Source of the DNA: Planctomycetes bacterium UBA4800
GTDB taxonomy: Bacteria; Planctomycetota; UBA8108; UBA8890; UBA8898
DNA length: 16,817 bases
Reading direction: 5' to 3'
Assembly (NCBI GenBank): GCA_002402755.1
Contig: DHGK01000405.1
Span: forward strand, 1-16,817
The notes below the pieces were generated by a model. That model was given only the letters and a program-made list of their open reading frames with translations, was not told the origin of the DNA and did not search any database. Below are positions 1 to 7,032 of this stretch, piece after piece. How positions within the stretch are numbered: position 1 is the first letter of the stretch; each line of letters starts with the position of its first letter. The position numbers and the translations under genes were made by a program.

Positions 1-543
1 GCCAGGAGGCGCATCGGCTACCTCCCCGAGGAGTCGTACCTCCACGGCTTCCTGACGGCGCGCGAGACGCTGCTCCTGCACGCCGGCCTGTGCGGGCTGC
101 CGCGGTACGCGGCGAAGGCGCGCGCCGAGCACCTCCTGGACCTGGTGGAGCTGCGCGATGCGGCCCGCCGGCCCGCGGCGGAGTTCTCCAAGGGCATGCT
201 GCGGCGGCTGTGCCTGGCGCAGGCGCTCGTGGGCGACCCGGAGCTCGTCTTCCTCGACGAGCCGACCGCGGGCCTGGACCCGCTCGGCACGCGCAGCGTC
301 AAGGACCTCCTCCTGCGCCTGAAAGGGCTCGGCCGGACCGTGGTCCTCTCCAGCCACGTCCTCGGCGAGGTCGAGGAGGTCGCGGACACCGTCGCGATCC
401 TGGAGCGCGGCCGCGTCCTGTGCGCGGGCAGGACCGCGGAGCTTCTCGCGGGCGAGGGCAGCGGTGCGCGCTCGCTCGAGGACTTCTTCCTGGCGGCGAT
501 TCAAGGAGGCGGCCGGCAATGCGGGGCATGCGCGCGCTCATAG
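1..543 (+). CDS. ABC transporter ATP-binding protein, ABC-2 type (5' end missing)
   Basis: The last 180 codons of an ABC ATPase; the reading frame is open from the first base, so the Walker A part lies outside the window. Visible in order: a Q-loop region reading GYLPEESYLHGFLTARETL, a signature-like FSKGMLRRL in place of LSGGQ, a Walker B VFLDEPTAGLDP, and the switch histidine in VLSSHV. The 'LPEE' Q-loop and 'S-KGM-RR' signature are typical of ATPases that serve ABC-2 type export permeases rather than binding-protein-dependent importers. The last 25 bases overlap the start of the following permease gene, which points to translational coupling and a shared complex. It should hydrolyse ATP on the cytoplasmic face of the membrane to drive the two permeases encoded downstream. 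The substrate cannot be read from the sequence. Confidence 0.93.
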   Translation, partial: ARRRIGYLPEESYLHGFLTARETLLLHAGLCGLPRYAAKARAEHLLDLVELRDAARRPAAEFSKGMLRRLCLAQALVGDPELVFLDEPTAGLDPLGTRSVKDLLLRLKGLGRTVVLSSHVLGEVEEVADTVAILERGRVLCAGRTAELLAGEGSGARSLEDFFLAAIQGGGRQCGACARS

Positions 544-1847
544 GGCTTGCGCTCAGGCAGGCGCTCCGCGGCCGCGGCCTGGCGGCGGCGTGCGCGGCCG
601 TCTACGCGTGCATCCTCGGGCTCGCCTTCGCCGTGGCGGCCGAAGGACCGAAGGAGGCGAACCTCAAGTTCTACGTGACGGCGGCCTGGCTGCTGCTTGC
701 GGGCTTCAGCGTGTGCGTGGTCGCGTACCTGCCGCTGCGCTTCTTCGGCGCCGAGCGCGCGGGGCGGCAGGTGCATCTGCTCGGCACGCGGCCCGTGACG
801 CGGGCGGCGTTCATAGGCGCGCGGTTCTGCGCCGGCGTGCTGATCGCGGGCGCCGTGCTCGCGGCGGGCTGCGCCGTCATCGGGGCCGGCGCGAGCGTGT
901 GCGCGCGCAGGCTCGGCATCGAACGCGAGGCGCTTGCCGGATGCGCCGTGCGGCCGGCGCCCCCCAAGCCGGTGTCCGCCGGGCAGGTGCGCGAGCTTGC
1001 GGCCGTGCTCGGGCGCGACGCGGCGTTCCTGGAGCGGCACGGCGAGCGCGGCGTCGCCGCCGTTGCCCGCGAGAGCCTCGCCGTCTGGCGGCTCACGGAA
1101 GGAGAGTCCGCGAGGATCGTGTGGCCCGATGTGGGGCCGCGCGAAGGCGGCCTGCGCGTGCGCGTCAATGCGCGCGTGTTTCCTCCCTGGGAGATCGTCG
1201 AGGTCGAGTTCCGAGCGGGCGCCGAGGTCATGCGCCGCGAGATTCAGAGCGGTGTCGCCTGCGAGCTCCGCCTGCCCGGCGACGCGATCGGCCCCGATGG
1301 CGCGCTCGCCGTGACCGTCGCCCTGCCCGCGGAGAGGAAGGCGCTCGTCTACTTCCCGCCGGGGGACGGCCTCGCGCTCTACCTGCCCGAGATCGGGTTC
1401 GGAGAGAATCTCGCGCGCGCCGGGCTCCTCTTCTTCGCCTTCACGGCGGCGATCGGAGGCTTCACGGTCCTGTCGAGCGCGGCCCTGTCGCGCGCGGTGA
1501 GCGCGCTCGCCGCCGCGGTGATCGTGTTCGCGGCGCTCAGCGCGAACACGTTGAGCGAGGCGGCGGCGCAGTTCACGGGCACGCTCGGCCATTCGCACGG
1601 CGAGGCGGCGCCCGAGCCGCTGCCGCGCGGCGTGCGCGAGGTCTGGCAGAAGGCCGTCACCGGCATGCTGGCGGTCGTCCCGACCATGCGCGGGATCGAT
1701 CCGGGCGCCGAGCTCGTCGAGGGCCGGACGATCGGGTTCGGCGCCGTGGCCGCCGTCGCGGTGCACGGCACGCTGCTCCGCGGCGGGGGGGCGCTGCTCC
1801 TCGCGTGGCTCGTCTTCAGGCGGCGCGAGCTCGGAAAGAGGGTGTGA
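519..1847 (+). CDS. ABC-2 type transporter permease with large soluble insert
   Basis: A 442-residue membrane protein. The start at 519 is chosen because AAGGAGG lies at 503-509 with a 9-nt gap; a second ATG at 528 is too far from it. Hydrophobic segments lie near residues 21-40, 51-72 and 100-125. A polar stretch of about 170 residues (about 128-298) follows, then hydrophobic segments near 299-320, 326-345 and 404-432. The insert contains beta-strand-like runs (GLRVRVNARV, EIVEVEFRAG, LAVTVALP) and is probably a beta-rich extracytoplasmic domain. Six helices around a central soluble domain fit an ABC-2 half-transporter. The gene overlaps the ATPase by 25 bp and is followed one base later by the TPR-like gene. 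I recognise the general class but no specific family or substrate. The extracytoplasmic placement of the insert is inferred from helix count and the preceding basic N-terminus. Confidence 0.85.
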   Translation: MRGMRALIGLALRQALRGRGLAAACAAVYACILGLAFAVAAEGPKEANLKFYVTAAWLLLAGFSVCVVAYLPLRFFGAERAGRQVHLLGTRPVTRAAFIGARFCAGVLIAGAVLAAGCAVIGAGASVCARRLGIEREALAGCAVRPAPPKPVSAGQVRELAAVLGRDAAFLERHGERGVAAVARESLAVWRLTEGESARIVWPDVGPREGGLRVRVNARVFPPWEIVEVEFRAGAEVMRREIQSGVACELRLPGDAIGPDGALAVTVALPAERKALVYFPPGDGLALYLPEIGFGENLARAGLLFFAFTAAIGGFTVLSSAALSRAVSALAAAVIVFAALSANTLSEAAAQFTGTLGHSHGEAAPEPLPRGVREVWQKAVTGMLAVVPTMRGIDPGAELVEGRTIGFGAVAAVAVHGTLLRGGGALLLAWLVFRRRELGKRV

Positions 1848-1848
1848 G

Positions 1849-3369
1849 ATGCGCCGGGGAATCGCGCTCCTGTGCGCGTGCGCGGCGCTCGGCGCAGCCG
1901 CGCTGCTCGAACGCGGTGCGCGCGCGCGCCGGCCCGCCATGCAGAGCGGCATGGAGCGGCAGCGCATCGATGCGCTGCCGCCGGCGGTCCAGCTCGCGAG
2001 CACGCTCCTGGGGAGCTTCCGCGCGCTTCTGGTCGACTACCTCTGGATCCGCGCCGAGGCGCTCCAGAATGAGGGCCGCTTCTTCGCCGCGGCGGAGGCG
2101 GCGCGCTGGATCACCATGCTGCAGAGCCGCGTCGAGGGAAGCTGGAGCTTCCAGGCCTGGAATCTCGGGGTCAACGTGCCCTCCTCGCTGCCGCCCGAGG
2201 AACGCTGGCCGTACGTGCGCGCCGCCATGGAGCTCCTCTGGCGCGACGGGCTGGCCGCGAACCCGCGCAGCCTGGGGCTCCACTGGGAGATCGCGTGGTT
2301 CTGGGAGTACAGGATCGGCGGCGATGTCGACGCGGCCGGCCCGCGATACCGGGCCGAGGTCGAGCGCGCGGGGCGCGAGATCCTCGGGGCCGAGCCGTGG
2401 GATCCGGTCGAGCTCGCGGCCGCCGAGGCCCTGCTTCCCGCGCTGCGGCGCGACCCCGCGGTGGCGCGGTTCACGGACACGCTCGCCGCGCTCGGCGTCC
2501 GCGATGTCGAGGGCGAGTGGACGGCCTTGTGGGCGGCGCCCGAGGCCGCGTTCGGGGATGTCGCGGAGGCGCTGGCCGCGGCGCTGCGCGAGGATCCGCT
2601 GCTCGGCGCGTACGACCGCGCGCTCAGGGCTCGCGCGTGGGCGAGGACGTTCGGCGTCGGCATGGACGTCGTGGCGAAGACGCACGGGCGCTTCGGCGAC
2701 GTCGGCATGCTGCGCCCCGAGAGCTTCGTCCTGTTCTGGGCGCAGCACGGCCTGGAGCAGCTTGCGCCGGACGCGGTCAGGCTGGATGCGATCGCGCTGT
2801 GGCGCATGCAGCTTCGCGCGCTGGCGCGCTTGTTCCGGAGCGGCAGGACCGCGCTCCTGGCGGCGATCGACCGGGAGTATGCCGAGGCCGTTGCGCGCGT
2901 GGCCGAGGATCCCTACCACCGGCGGCAGCAGGCGCTCTTCGAGGAGGACAGGATCCGGTTCCTGAAGGACGCGGTCCCGCTGGCCTACATCAGCGGATCG
3001 CGGCGGGGACGGGAGCTTGCCGAGGAGCACTTCGCGACGCTGGCGGAGCTCGACCCCGCGGGCACGCCGCGCGTCGCGTGCGAGGACTACGTCTACGACT
3101 GGATCTTCCGGTGGGTCAACGCCGAGCGGGCGACGAAGGACGAGCTTCTCGCCGTGAGCCGCGCGTTTCTGCGGGAAGCCCTGCGGGCCTCGGCGCGCGG
3201 CGAGGCCGACGGCGCGCGCTCGTACCTGGCCTTCGCGCGCGAGCTGTACGATGAGGCCGCCGCGGCCTTCGGCGGACCGGCGTTCCCGCGCTTCGACGAC
3301 GTCGCGGCCCAGGCGCGGCGGGAGCTTGCGCCCGCGCGCGAGGGTAGGCCGGAGGGGAGGGCCGGGTGA
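1849..3369 (+). CDS. Membrane-anchored TPR-like protein of an ABC operon, function unknown
   Basis: A 506-residue protein with one N-terminal hydrophobic segment (residues 4-20), an uncleaved anchor or signal peptide, followed by a long helical, Trp/Tyr-rich soluble part. Residues about 55-110 (LLVDYLWIRAEALQNEGRFF followed by AARWITMLQ and WSFQAWNL) resemble a TPR-like helical pair. Further Ala/Leu-rich amphipathic helices run to the C-terminus, including the 'EWTALW', 'FVLFWAQHGLEQL' and 'YDWIFRWVNAERATKDELL' regions. SD GGAAAGAGGG at 1833-1842 sits 6 nt before the ATG. It lies between two permease genes (1 bp after one stop, 1-bp overlap with the next start), so it is most likely an obligate partner of that transporter, acting on the outer side of the membrane. 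Similar long proteins next to ABC-2 genes occur in Planctomycetota-type genomes as far as I recall, without a known role. Confidence 0.75.
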   Translation: MRRGIALLCACAALGAAALLERGARARRPAMQSGMERQRIDALPPAVQLASTLLGSFRALLVDYLWIRAEALQNEGRFFAAAEAARWITMLQSRVEGSWSFQAWNLGVNVPSSLPPEERWPYVRAAMELLWRDGLAANPRSLGLHWEIAWFWEYRIGGDVDAAGPRYRAEVERAGREILGAEPWDPVELAAAEALLPALRRDPAVARFTDTLAALGVRDVEGEWTALWAAPEAAFGDVAEALAAALREDPLLGAYDRALRARAWARTFGVGMDVVAKTHGRFGDVGMLRPESFVLFWAQHGLEQLAPDAVRLDAIALWRMQLRALARLFRSGRTALLAAIDREYAEAVARVAEDPYHRRQQALFEEDRIRFLKDAVPLAYISGSRRGRELAEEHFATLAELDPAGTPRVACEDYVYDWIFRWVNAERATKDELLAVSRAFLREALRASARGEADGARSYLAFARELYDEAAAAFGGPAFPRFDDVAAQARRELAPAREGRPEGRAG

Positions 3370-4331
3370 TGCGCACGTTCGGCGCGGTCGCATGGCAGAA
3401 CTTCGTGTGCACGATGCGGGAGCCCGCCCTCCTCGTCGCGGTCCTGGCGGCCCTGTGCCTGCTCGCCCTGGCGCCGCTCGGGACGGCCTTCGGCTTTCAC
3501 GAGCAGCAGGGCCTGGTGCGGGACATCGGGCTCTCGACGGTCTTCCTCGGCGGCATTCTCGCCGCCATGATCGCGGGCACGCGGCGCGAGAGCGATGCCC
3601 TGCGCGCGCTCATCATGGCGCGGCCGATCGGCCCGGGCGCGTACTTCCTCGGCGGCTTTGCGGGCGTCGCCCTCGCCGCGGCCGTCGCGGGCGGCGCGAT
3701 CGCGTGCATGGGCGCCGTGCTGCTCAGGGACTCGGCCGGCATCGCGTTCGACCGCGAAGGCTGGGCGTACGCCGCCGCCGCGGTGCTGCTCGCCCTGGGC
3801 GCCGGGGCGTGGCGCAACATCCGCGCGGGGCGTTCGTTCCCTGCGGGCGCGCTGGGGGCGCTCTGCGTGCTGAGCGCGGCGGCAGCGTGCATCGCGCTCA
3901 TGCGGGCGCCGGGCGGCGGCCTCCGCGCGGCGCTGAGCGATGCCGATGTCCTCCTCCTGCAGGCCGAGGCGCTGACCCTCTGCGCCGGGCTCGCGGTCCT
4001 GTGCGCCGTGTGGGCCGGGAGCATGCTGCTCGGCCGGCCAGGCGGCATGCTCGCGGGCGGCGCCGTCATCGTGCTCGGCCAGACCAAGGAGTACTTCGGC
4101 GCCGCGCTGGACGCGATCCCCCTGCCGCTCGGCCCGCTCGTGCCGAACTTCCAACTCGTCTGGGGCGGTGACTTCTTCTACGGCGACATCACCGTCCTGC
4201 CCGGCAGCTTCGTGGCGCAGGGCGCGGCCGCCCTGTGCGCGTGGTCCGCCGCCGCGGTGCTGCTCGGCCTGGCGTGCTTCCCGTGCCGGGCGGGGCGGGG
4301 GATCCGCGCGCCGGAGCTGGGGGTACGGTAG
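3369..4331 (+). CDS. Second ABC-2 type transporter permease
   Basis: A 320-residue, strongly hydrophobic protein with about six to eight membrane segments (near residues 20-41, 54-71, 92-118, 134-148, 158-178, 200-240 and 290-310). It has a short cytoplasmic basic/polar loop TRRESDALRALIMARPIGPG (71-90) after the second segment; 'LxARPI/V' loops of this kind are usual in ABC-2 permeases and sit at the coupling-helix position. The ATG at 3369 overlaps the previous TGA by one base; a GTG directly before it at 3366 would add one residue. A purine-rich GGAGGGGAGGG lies at 3351-3361. Unlike the first permease it lacks a large soluble insert, so the two probably form an asymmetric heterodimer with the upstream ATPase. 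Last gene of the operon. Substrate unknown. Confidence 0.85.
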   Translation: MRTFGAVAWQNFVCTMREPALLVAVLAALCLLALAPLGTAFGFHEQQGLVRDIGLSTVFLGGILAAMIAGTRRESDALRALIMARPIGPGAYFLGGFAGVALAAAVAGGAIACMGAVLLRDSAGIAFDREGWAYAAAAVLLALGAGAWRNIRAGRSFPAGALGALCVLSAAAACIALMRAPGGGLRAALSDADVLLLQAEALTLCAGLAVLCAVWAGSMLLGRPGGMLAGGAVIVLGQTKEYFGAALDAIPLPLGPLVPNFQLVWGGDFFYGDITVLPGSFVAQGAAALCAWSAAAVLLGLACFPCRAGRGIRAPELGVR

Positions 4332-4361
4332 CGGGCGCCGCGCGTCTTCTCGCGTTCCGTC

Positions 4362-4387
4362 CTCTGTGCTCTCGGTGTCTCTGTGGT
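4362..4387 (+). repeat. Dispersed 26-bp repeat, copy 1
   Basis: A 26-bp motif beginning CTCTGTGCTCTCGGTG and ending CTCTGTGGT. It matches the reverse complement of 16787-16812 at 25 of 26 positions; the only difference is T versus A at the 17th base. Its pyrimidine/GT-rich composition is unlike the flanking GC-rich DNA. The motif is internally repetitive (CTCTGTG at each end). It lies 31 bp after the second permease stop, in a non-coding gap. Elements translating to HRDTESTE / SVLSVSLW-like spurious peptides are familiar from many environmental bacterial genomes; that statement is from memory. Confidence 0.75.
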
Positions 4388-4442
4388 GAATCTCCGTAGG
4401 CAGGCGCGAACGCTCCCTCCGATAGCAACTTCTCCGAATCTG

Positions 4443-4451
4443 TGCTACGCT
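4443..4451 (+). promoter_or_regulatory. Extended -10 promoter of the nik operon
   Basis: TGCTACGCT is a TGn-extended -10 element (TACGCT at 4446-4451). No convincing -35 is seen at 16-18 bp upstream. The same TGnTACGCT string occurs at 14162-14170, just ahead of rsgA. Transcription would begin near 4458, leaving a leader of about 38 nt before the nikK ATG. A predicted site only. Confidence 0.45.
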
Positions 4452-4454
4452 CGC

Positions 4455-4485
4455 CATCGCGGGCGGCGGGGGCCGCCCCGCGATG
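4455..4485 (+). promoter_or_regulatory. 31-bp inverted repeat between promoter and RBS of the nik operon
   Basis: CATCGCGGG (4455-4463) is exactly complementary to CCCGCGATG (4477-4485), and the 13-nt centre can add about three more pairs. It spans the predicted transcription start and ends at the first base of the GGAGG Shine-Dalgarno site (4485-4489). It could be a protein operator for a metal-responsive repressor or an RNA hairpin at the 5' end of the transcript. It does not match the NikR half-sites that I know (GTATGA/TCATAC). Confidence 0.5.
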
Positions 4486-4495
4486 GAGGCCGCCC

Positions 4496-5203
4496 ATGAT
4501 CGTCCTGGCATACACGGCGCTGTGCGCGCACATGCTGATCCTGATCCCCGAGCAGCCCTCCGTGCGGAAGGACCGGCCGACGCGGATCGAGTACTTCACG
4601 GGCCATCCCTTCGAGCACGAGATCCAGGACGCGCCGGGGCCGGAGGCGTTCTTCGCGGTGGCGCCCGGCGGCGCGGTCGAGGATCTCCTGCCGGGCGTGA
4701 CGCGGCACGGCAAGAAGTACGCCTGCACGTTCACGCCGAAGGAGCGCGGCGACTACTACATCGTCGCCAGGGCGCCGGTGCGCGAGGAGGACGGCGTGCG
4801 CTGCCGCGACAGCGCGAAGCTCGTGCTCCACGTCCAGAGCCAGACCGGATGGGAGACGCCGCGCGGCGGGGGCCTCGACATCGTGCCGCTCACGAGGCCC
4901 TACGGGCTGGCCGCCGGGGGAGTGTTCCGCGGGAAGGCCGCGTGGAACGGCGCGCCGCTCGCGGGCGCGCGCATCGAGGTCGAGCGCTACAACCCCGCGC
5001 CGCCGGCGGCGCTTCCTCCCGATGAGTTCATCACGGCCGTCGTCAAGGCCGACGAACAGGGGATCTTCGTGGCGCAGTGCATGACCGCCGGGTGGTGGGC
5101 GCTCGCGGTGCACGCGGATGCGCCTCCGGCCGCAGGCGAGGCGCCCGTGCGGCACAGTCTCTGCTTCTGGCTGCACGCCGGAACGCCGGGCGGGGAGCGG
5201 TAG
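4496..5203 (+). CDS. nikK: NikK-like DUF4198 protein of nickel/cobalt ECF transporter
   Basis: A 235-residue exported protein. GGAGG at 4485-4489 lies 6 nt before the ATG; a GTG further upstream in frame (4442) lies inside the predicted promoter and is rejected. A short hydrophobic N-terminus (MIVLAYTALCAH) acts as signal or anchor. His12 follows at once, giving the 'AHMLILIP' start seen in DUF4198 proteins linked to nickel uptake. Other likely metal ligands are His37 and His41 in GHPFEHE. The rest is beta-rich (ERGDYYIVARAP, GVFRGKAAWNGAPLAGARIEV) as in an Ig-like or prealbumin-like fold. It is directly followed by nikM, whose GTG comes right after this stop. Gene order K-M-L-Q-O matches the NikKMLQO type of ECF transporter. 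It probably binds Ni2+ or Co2+ outside the cytoplasm and hands it to NikM. The choice of nickel rests on gene order, not on proof. Confidence 0.85.
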   Translation: MIVLAYTALCAHMLILIPEQPSVRKDRPTRIEYFTGHPFEHEIQDAPGPEAFFAVAPGGAVEDLLPGVTRHGKKYACTFTPKERGDYYIVARAPVREEDGVRCRDSAKLVLHVQSQTGWETPRGGGLDIVPLTRPYGLAAGGVFRGKAAWNGAPLAGARIEVERYNPAPPAALPPDEFITAVVKADEQGIFVAQCMTAGWWALAVHADAPPAAGEAPVRHSLCFWLHAGTPGGER

Positions 5204-5824
5204 GTGCACATCACGGAAGGGATTCTCTCGCCGCCGGTCATGGCCTGCGGGTGGGCGGCCGCGGGCGCGGCGACCGCGGTCTGCCTGCGCAGCCTGGACG
5301 AGGAGCGCATCCCGCGCACGGCGGTGCTCACCGCATGCTTCTTCGCGGGCGGGTTGATCCACCTTCGCATCGGCCCGGCATCGGTGCATTTCGTCCTGAA
5401 CGGCCTGTGCGGCGTCATCCTGGGGCCGGCCGCGTTTCCCGCGATCGTGGTGGGCCTGCTGCTCCAGTGCCTGCTGCTTGCGAGCGGCGGCGTCTCGACC
5501 CTCGGCGTCAATGCCTGCATCATGGGGTTTCCGGCGCTGGGCGCCTGGGCCGGCATGCGGCTGTGGCGTTCGACCGCATGGGGGCGAACGCGCGGCGGCA
5601 CGCTGCTCGGCGCCTTCGCCGCGGGATTCGGCGGCGTCGCCGCGGGCTCGCTGCTCCTCGTCGGGGCGCTGCTCACGACGGGCGACGAGCTTGCCAGGAT
5701 CGCGCCGTACATCCTGGCTCCTCACGCGGCGATCGCCGTGATCGAGGGGCTCCTGACCGCGGGTGTTGCGAGCTTCCTCCTGCGCGTCAGGCCGGCGATG
5801 CTCGAGGGAGGCGCGCATGCGTAG
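5204..5824 (+). CDS. nikM: NikM/CbiM, substrate-binding membrane subunit of Ni/Co ECF transporter
   Basis: A 206-residue polytopic protein (about six hydrophobic segments), GTG start directly after the nikK stop, with GGGGAG at 5192-5197. The N-terminus MHITEGILSP is the family hallmark: in solved NikM structures the N-terminal Met-His pair and a second histidine bind the metal. Here these are Met1, His2 and His62, the latter in VHFVLNGLCGVILG, the equivalent conserved motif. The start codon is therefore fixed with high confidence, since any N-terminal extension would abolish the metal site. Together with NikQ and NikO it forms the membrane importer. The last 8 bases overlap the next gene. 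Length is near that of a single-domain NikM/CbiM; no NikN is fused to it, in line with a separate NikL downstream. Confidence 0.95.
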   Translation: MHITEGILSPPVMACGWAAAGAATAVCLRSLDEERIPRTAVLTACFFAGGLIHLRIGPASVHFVLNGLCGVILGPAAFPAIVVGLLLQCLLLASGGVSTLGVNACIMGFPALGAWAGMRLWRSTAWGRTRGGTLLGAFAAGFGGVAAGSLLLVGALLTTGDELARIAPYILAPHAAIAVIEGLLTAGVASFLLRVRPAMLEGGAHA

Positions 5825-6308
5825 ACGCGCGGCCTGCGTGTGGCTCGTGCTTGCGGCCGCGCCGGCGTACGGCCATCGCCTGAGCGTGGATTTCGTGCGC
5901 CGGGGCGACGCGATCACGATCGAGGTCTTTCACCCCGAGGACGGCAGCCCCGCGGCGGGCGCGCGCGTCCGGGTGTCGGCCGCCGGCGGCCTCGTCGCGT
6001 CGGGCGACACGAACGAGCGGGGCGCCTTCGAGTTCCGCACCGCCGAGCCCGGCCCGTTCGAGGTCGAGGCGGTGATCGCCGGCCACCGCGCGACCTGCGT
6101 CATCGAGGCGGCGGCCGGACCGGACGGCGCGGTCGGCGCCGGGTCGCGCATCCGGGGCGAGCCGGCGCCGATCGTCCAGGTCGTGGCGGGCCTCGGCGCG
6201 ATCTTCGGCCTGTTCGGCTTCCTGCTCGCCCTGCGCACGGCGCGGGCCGCGCGGCGCATCGCGGCGCGCCTCTCGAGGATCGAGGAGGAACGGCCCCGTG
6301 CATCGTGA
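5817..6308 (+). CDS. nikL: NikL-like accessory subunit of the nickel/cobalt transporter
   Basis: A 163-residue protein. GAGGGAGG at 5804-5811 is 5 nt before the ATG, which overlaps the nikM end by 8 bp. It has a cleavable signal peptide (residues 1-19), so the mature protein starts with His20 (HRLSVDF), a His-first arrangement like that of NikK and NikM. Residues about 28-98 form a beta-sandwich of the carboxypeptidase-regulatory or prealbumin type (ITIEVFHPEDGSPAAGARV, ASGDTNERGAFEF, GPFEVEAVIAGH). His39 and His90 are other possible ligands. One membrane helix (about 119-139) is followed by a basic, helical cytoplasmic tail. This is the NikL layout: extracytoplasmic domain plus anchor, taking the place of CbiN/NikN next to NikM. 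A role in loading or stabilising NikM is inferred. Confidence 0.85.
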   Translation: MRRRAACVWLVLAAAPAYGHRLSVDFVRRGDAITIEVFHPEDGSPAAGARVRVSAAGGLVASGDTNERGAFEFRTAEPGPFEVEAVIAGHRATCVIEAAAGPDGAVGAGSRIRGEPAPIVQVVAGLGAIFGLFGFLLALRTARAARRIAARLSRIEEERPRAS

Positions 6309-7032
6309 GATCGACCGGCACTGGGACAAGGCAAGCCCGCTGCACCGCATGGACGGCCGCGTGCGGATTCCCGCCGTGGCGGCGTGGGCCGCCGCCCTGT
6401 GCGCGCTCGGGTCGCCGTGGATGCTGGCCGCGGGCCTCGCGCTCGCGGGCGGCATGGCGCGCATGGCGCGCATTCCTGCGCGCGAGATCGCGGGCCGCGC
6501 CGGCGGCGCGGCGCTGCTGCTCAGTCCGCTGCTGCTCGTCTTCCCCCTCGTGGCGGCGCCGGGCGAGCGGTCCGAGGCCCTGCTCCGGGCGGCGAGCATG
6601 CTGCTCCGCGGCTGCGCGCTCGTGCTCCTCACGTTCCCGGTCTTCAACACGGCGCGCTTCCACGAGACGATGGGCTCGTTCAGGGCGCTGGGAGTGCCCG
6701 CGAAGCTCGTGTCGATCGTGCTCCTCGCGTACCGCGCCGTGTTCGTCTTCCTCGAGGATCTGCGCCGCATGCAGACCGCGGCCGCCGCGAGGGCCTGGCG
6801 GCACGGCGGCGGCCCGCGGACCCTCGCGCTGTGCGCGCGGCACATGGGAAGCCTGCTCGTCAGGAGCATCGACAGGACCGAAGCGTTGTGGCACGCCATG
6901 CGCCTTCGGGGCTACGCGGGAGAGTTCCCGGAGGCGCGCCGCGCGCCGCTCGGCGCCGGGCAGTGGCTGGGGGGAGCGGCGCTGGCCGCCGTGCCGGCGG
7001 CGCTCGTGCTCGTGGAAAGGCTGGCGGCATGA
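6298..7032 (+). CDS. nikQ: NikQ/CbiQ, transmembrane energy-coupling subunit (T component)
   Basis: A 244-residue membrane protein, GTG start with GAGGAGGA at 6282-6289 and an 11-bp overlap with nikL. N-terminal MHREIDRHWDKASPLHRMDGR resembles the CbiQ start (short amphipathic helix with D and SPLH). Hydrophobic segments lie near residues 25-52, 70-86, 99-116, 135-152 and 222-240. Two cytoplasmic Ala-Arg motifs typical of T components are present: AAARAW (162-167) and AMRLRGY (200-206). Their arginines are known to dock in grooves of the two ATPases and carry the conformational change to the S component. The ATG of the ATPase gene overlaps the TGA (ATGA). It completes the membrane part of the importer with NikM and NikL. 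Confidence 0.95.
   Translation: MHREIDRHWDKASPLHRMDGRVRIPAVAAWAAALCALGSPWMLAAGLALAGGMARMARIPAREIAGRAGGAALLLSPLLLVFPLVAAPGERSEALLRAASMLLRGCALVLLTFPVFNTARFHETMGSFRALGVPAKLVSIVLLAYRAVFVFLEDLRRMQTAAAARAWRHGGGPRTLALCARHMGSLLVRSIDRTEALWHAMRLRGYAGEFPEARRAPLGAGQWLGGAALAAVPAALVLVERLAA

Noticed and set aside
464..3393. Very long open frames in the other frames over the ABC operon (for example 464-2965 plus, 1816-3393 minus)
   Set aside because: They are Arg/Ala/Gly-rich and low in complexity, as expected from GC-rich antisense or shifted frames, and lie over genes with clear motifs and Shine-Dalgarno sites.
4350..4400. Peptides such as HRDTESTE (minus) or SVLSVSLW (plus) from the repeat region
   Set aside because: They are spurious translations of the 26-bp dispersed repeat, not genes.
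4445..5917. Long minus-strand open frames over nikK and nikM, and similar ones at 9004-10386 and 15610-16791
   Set aside because: They lack recognisable motifs and are antisense to well-identified genes; high GC suppresses stop codons.
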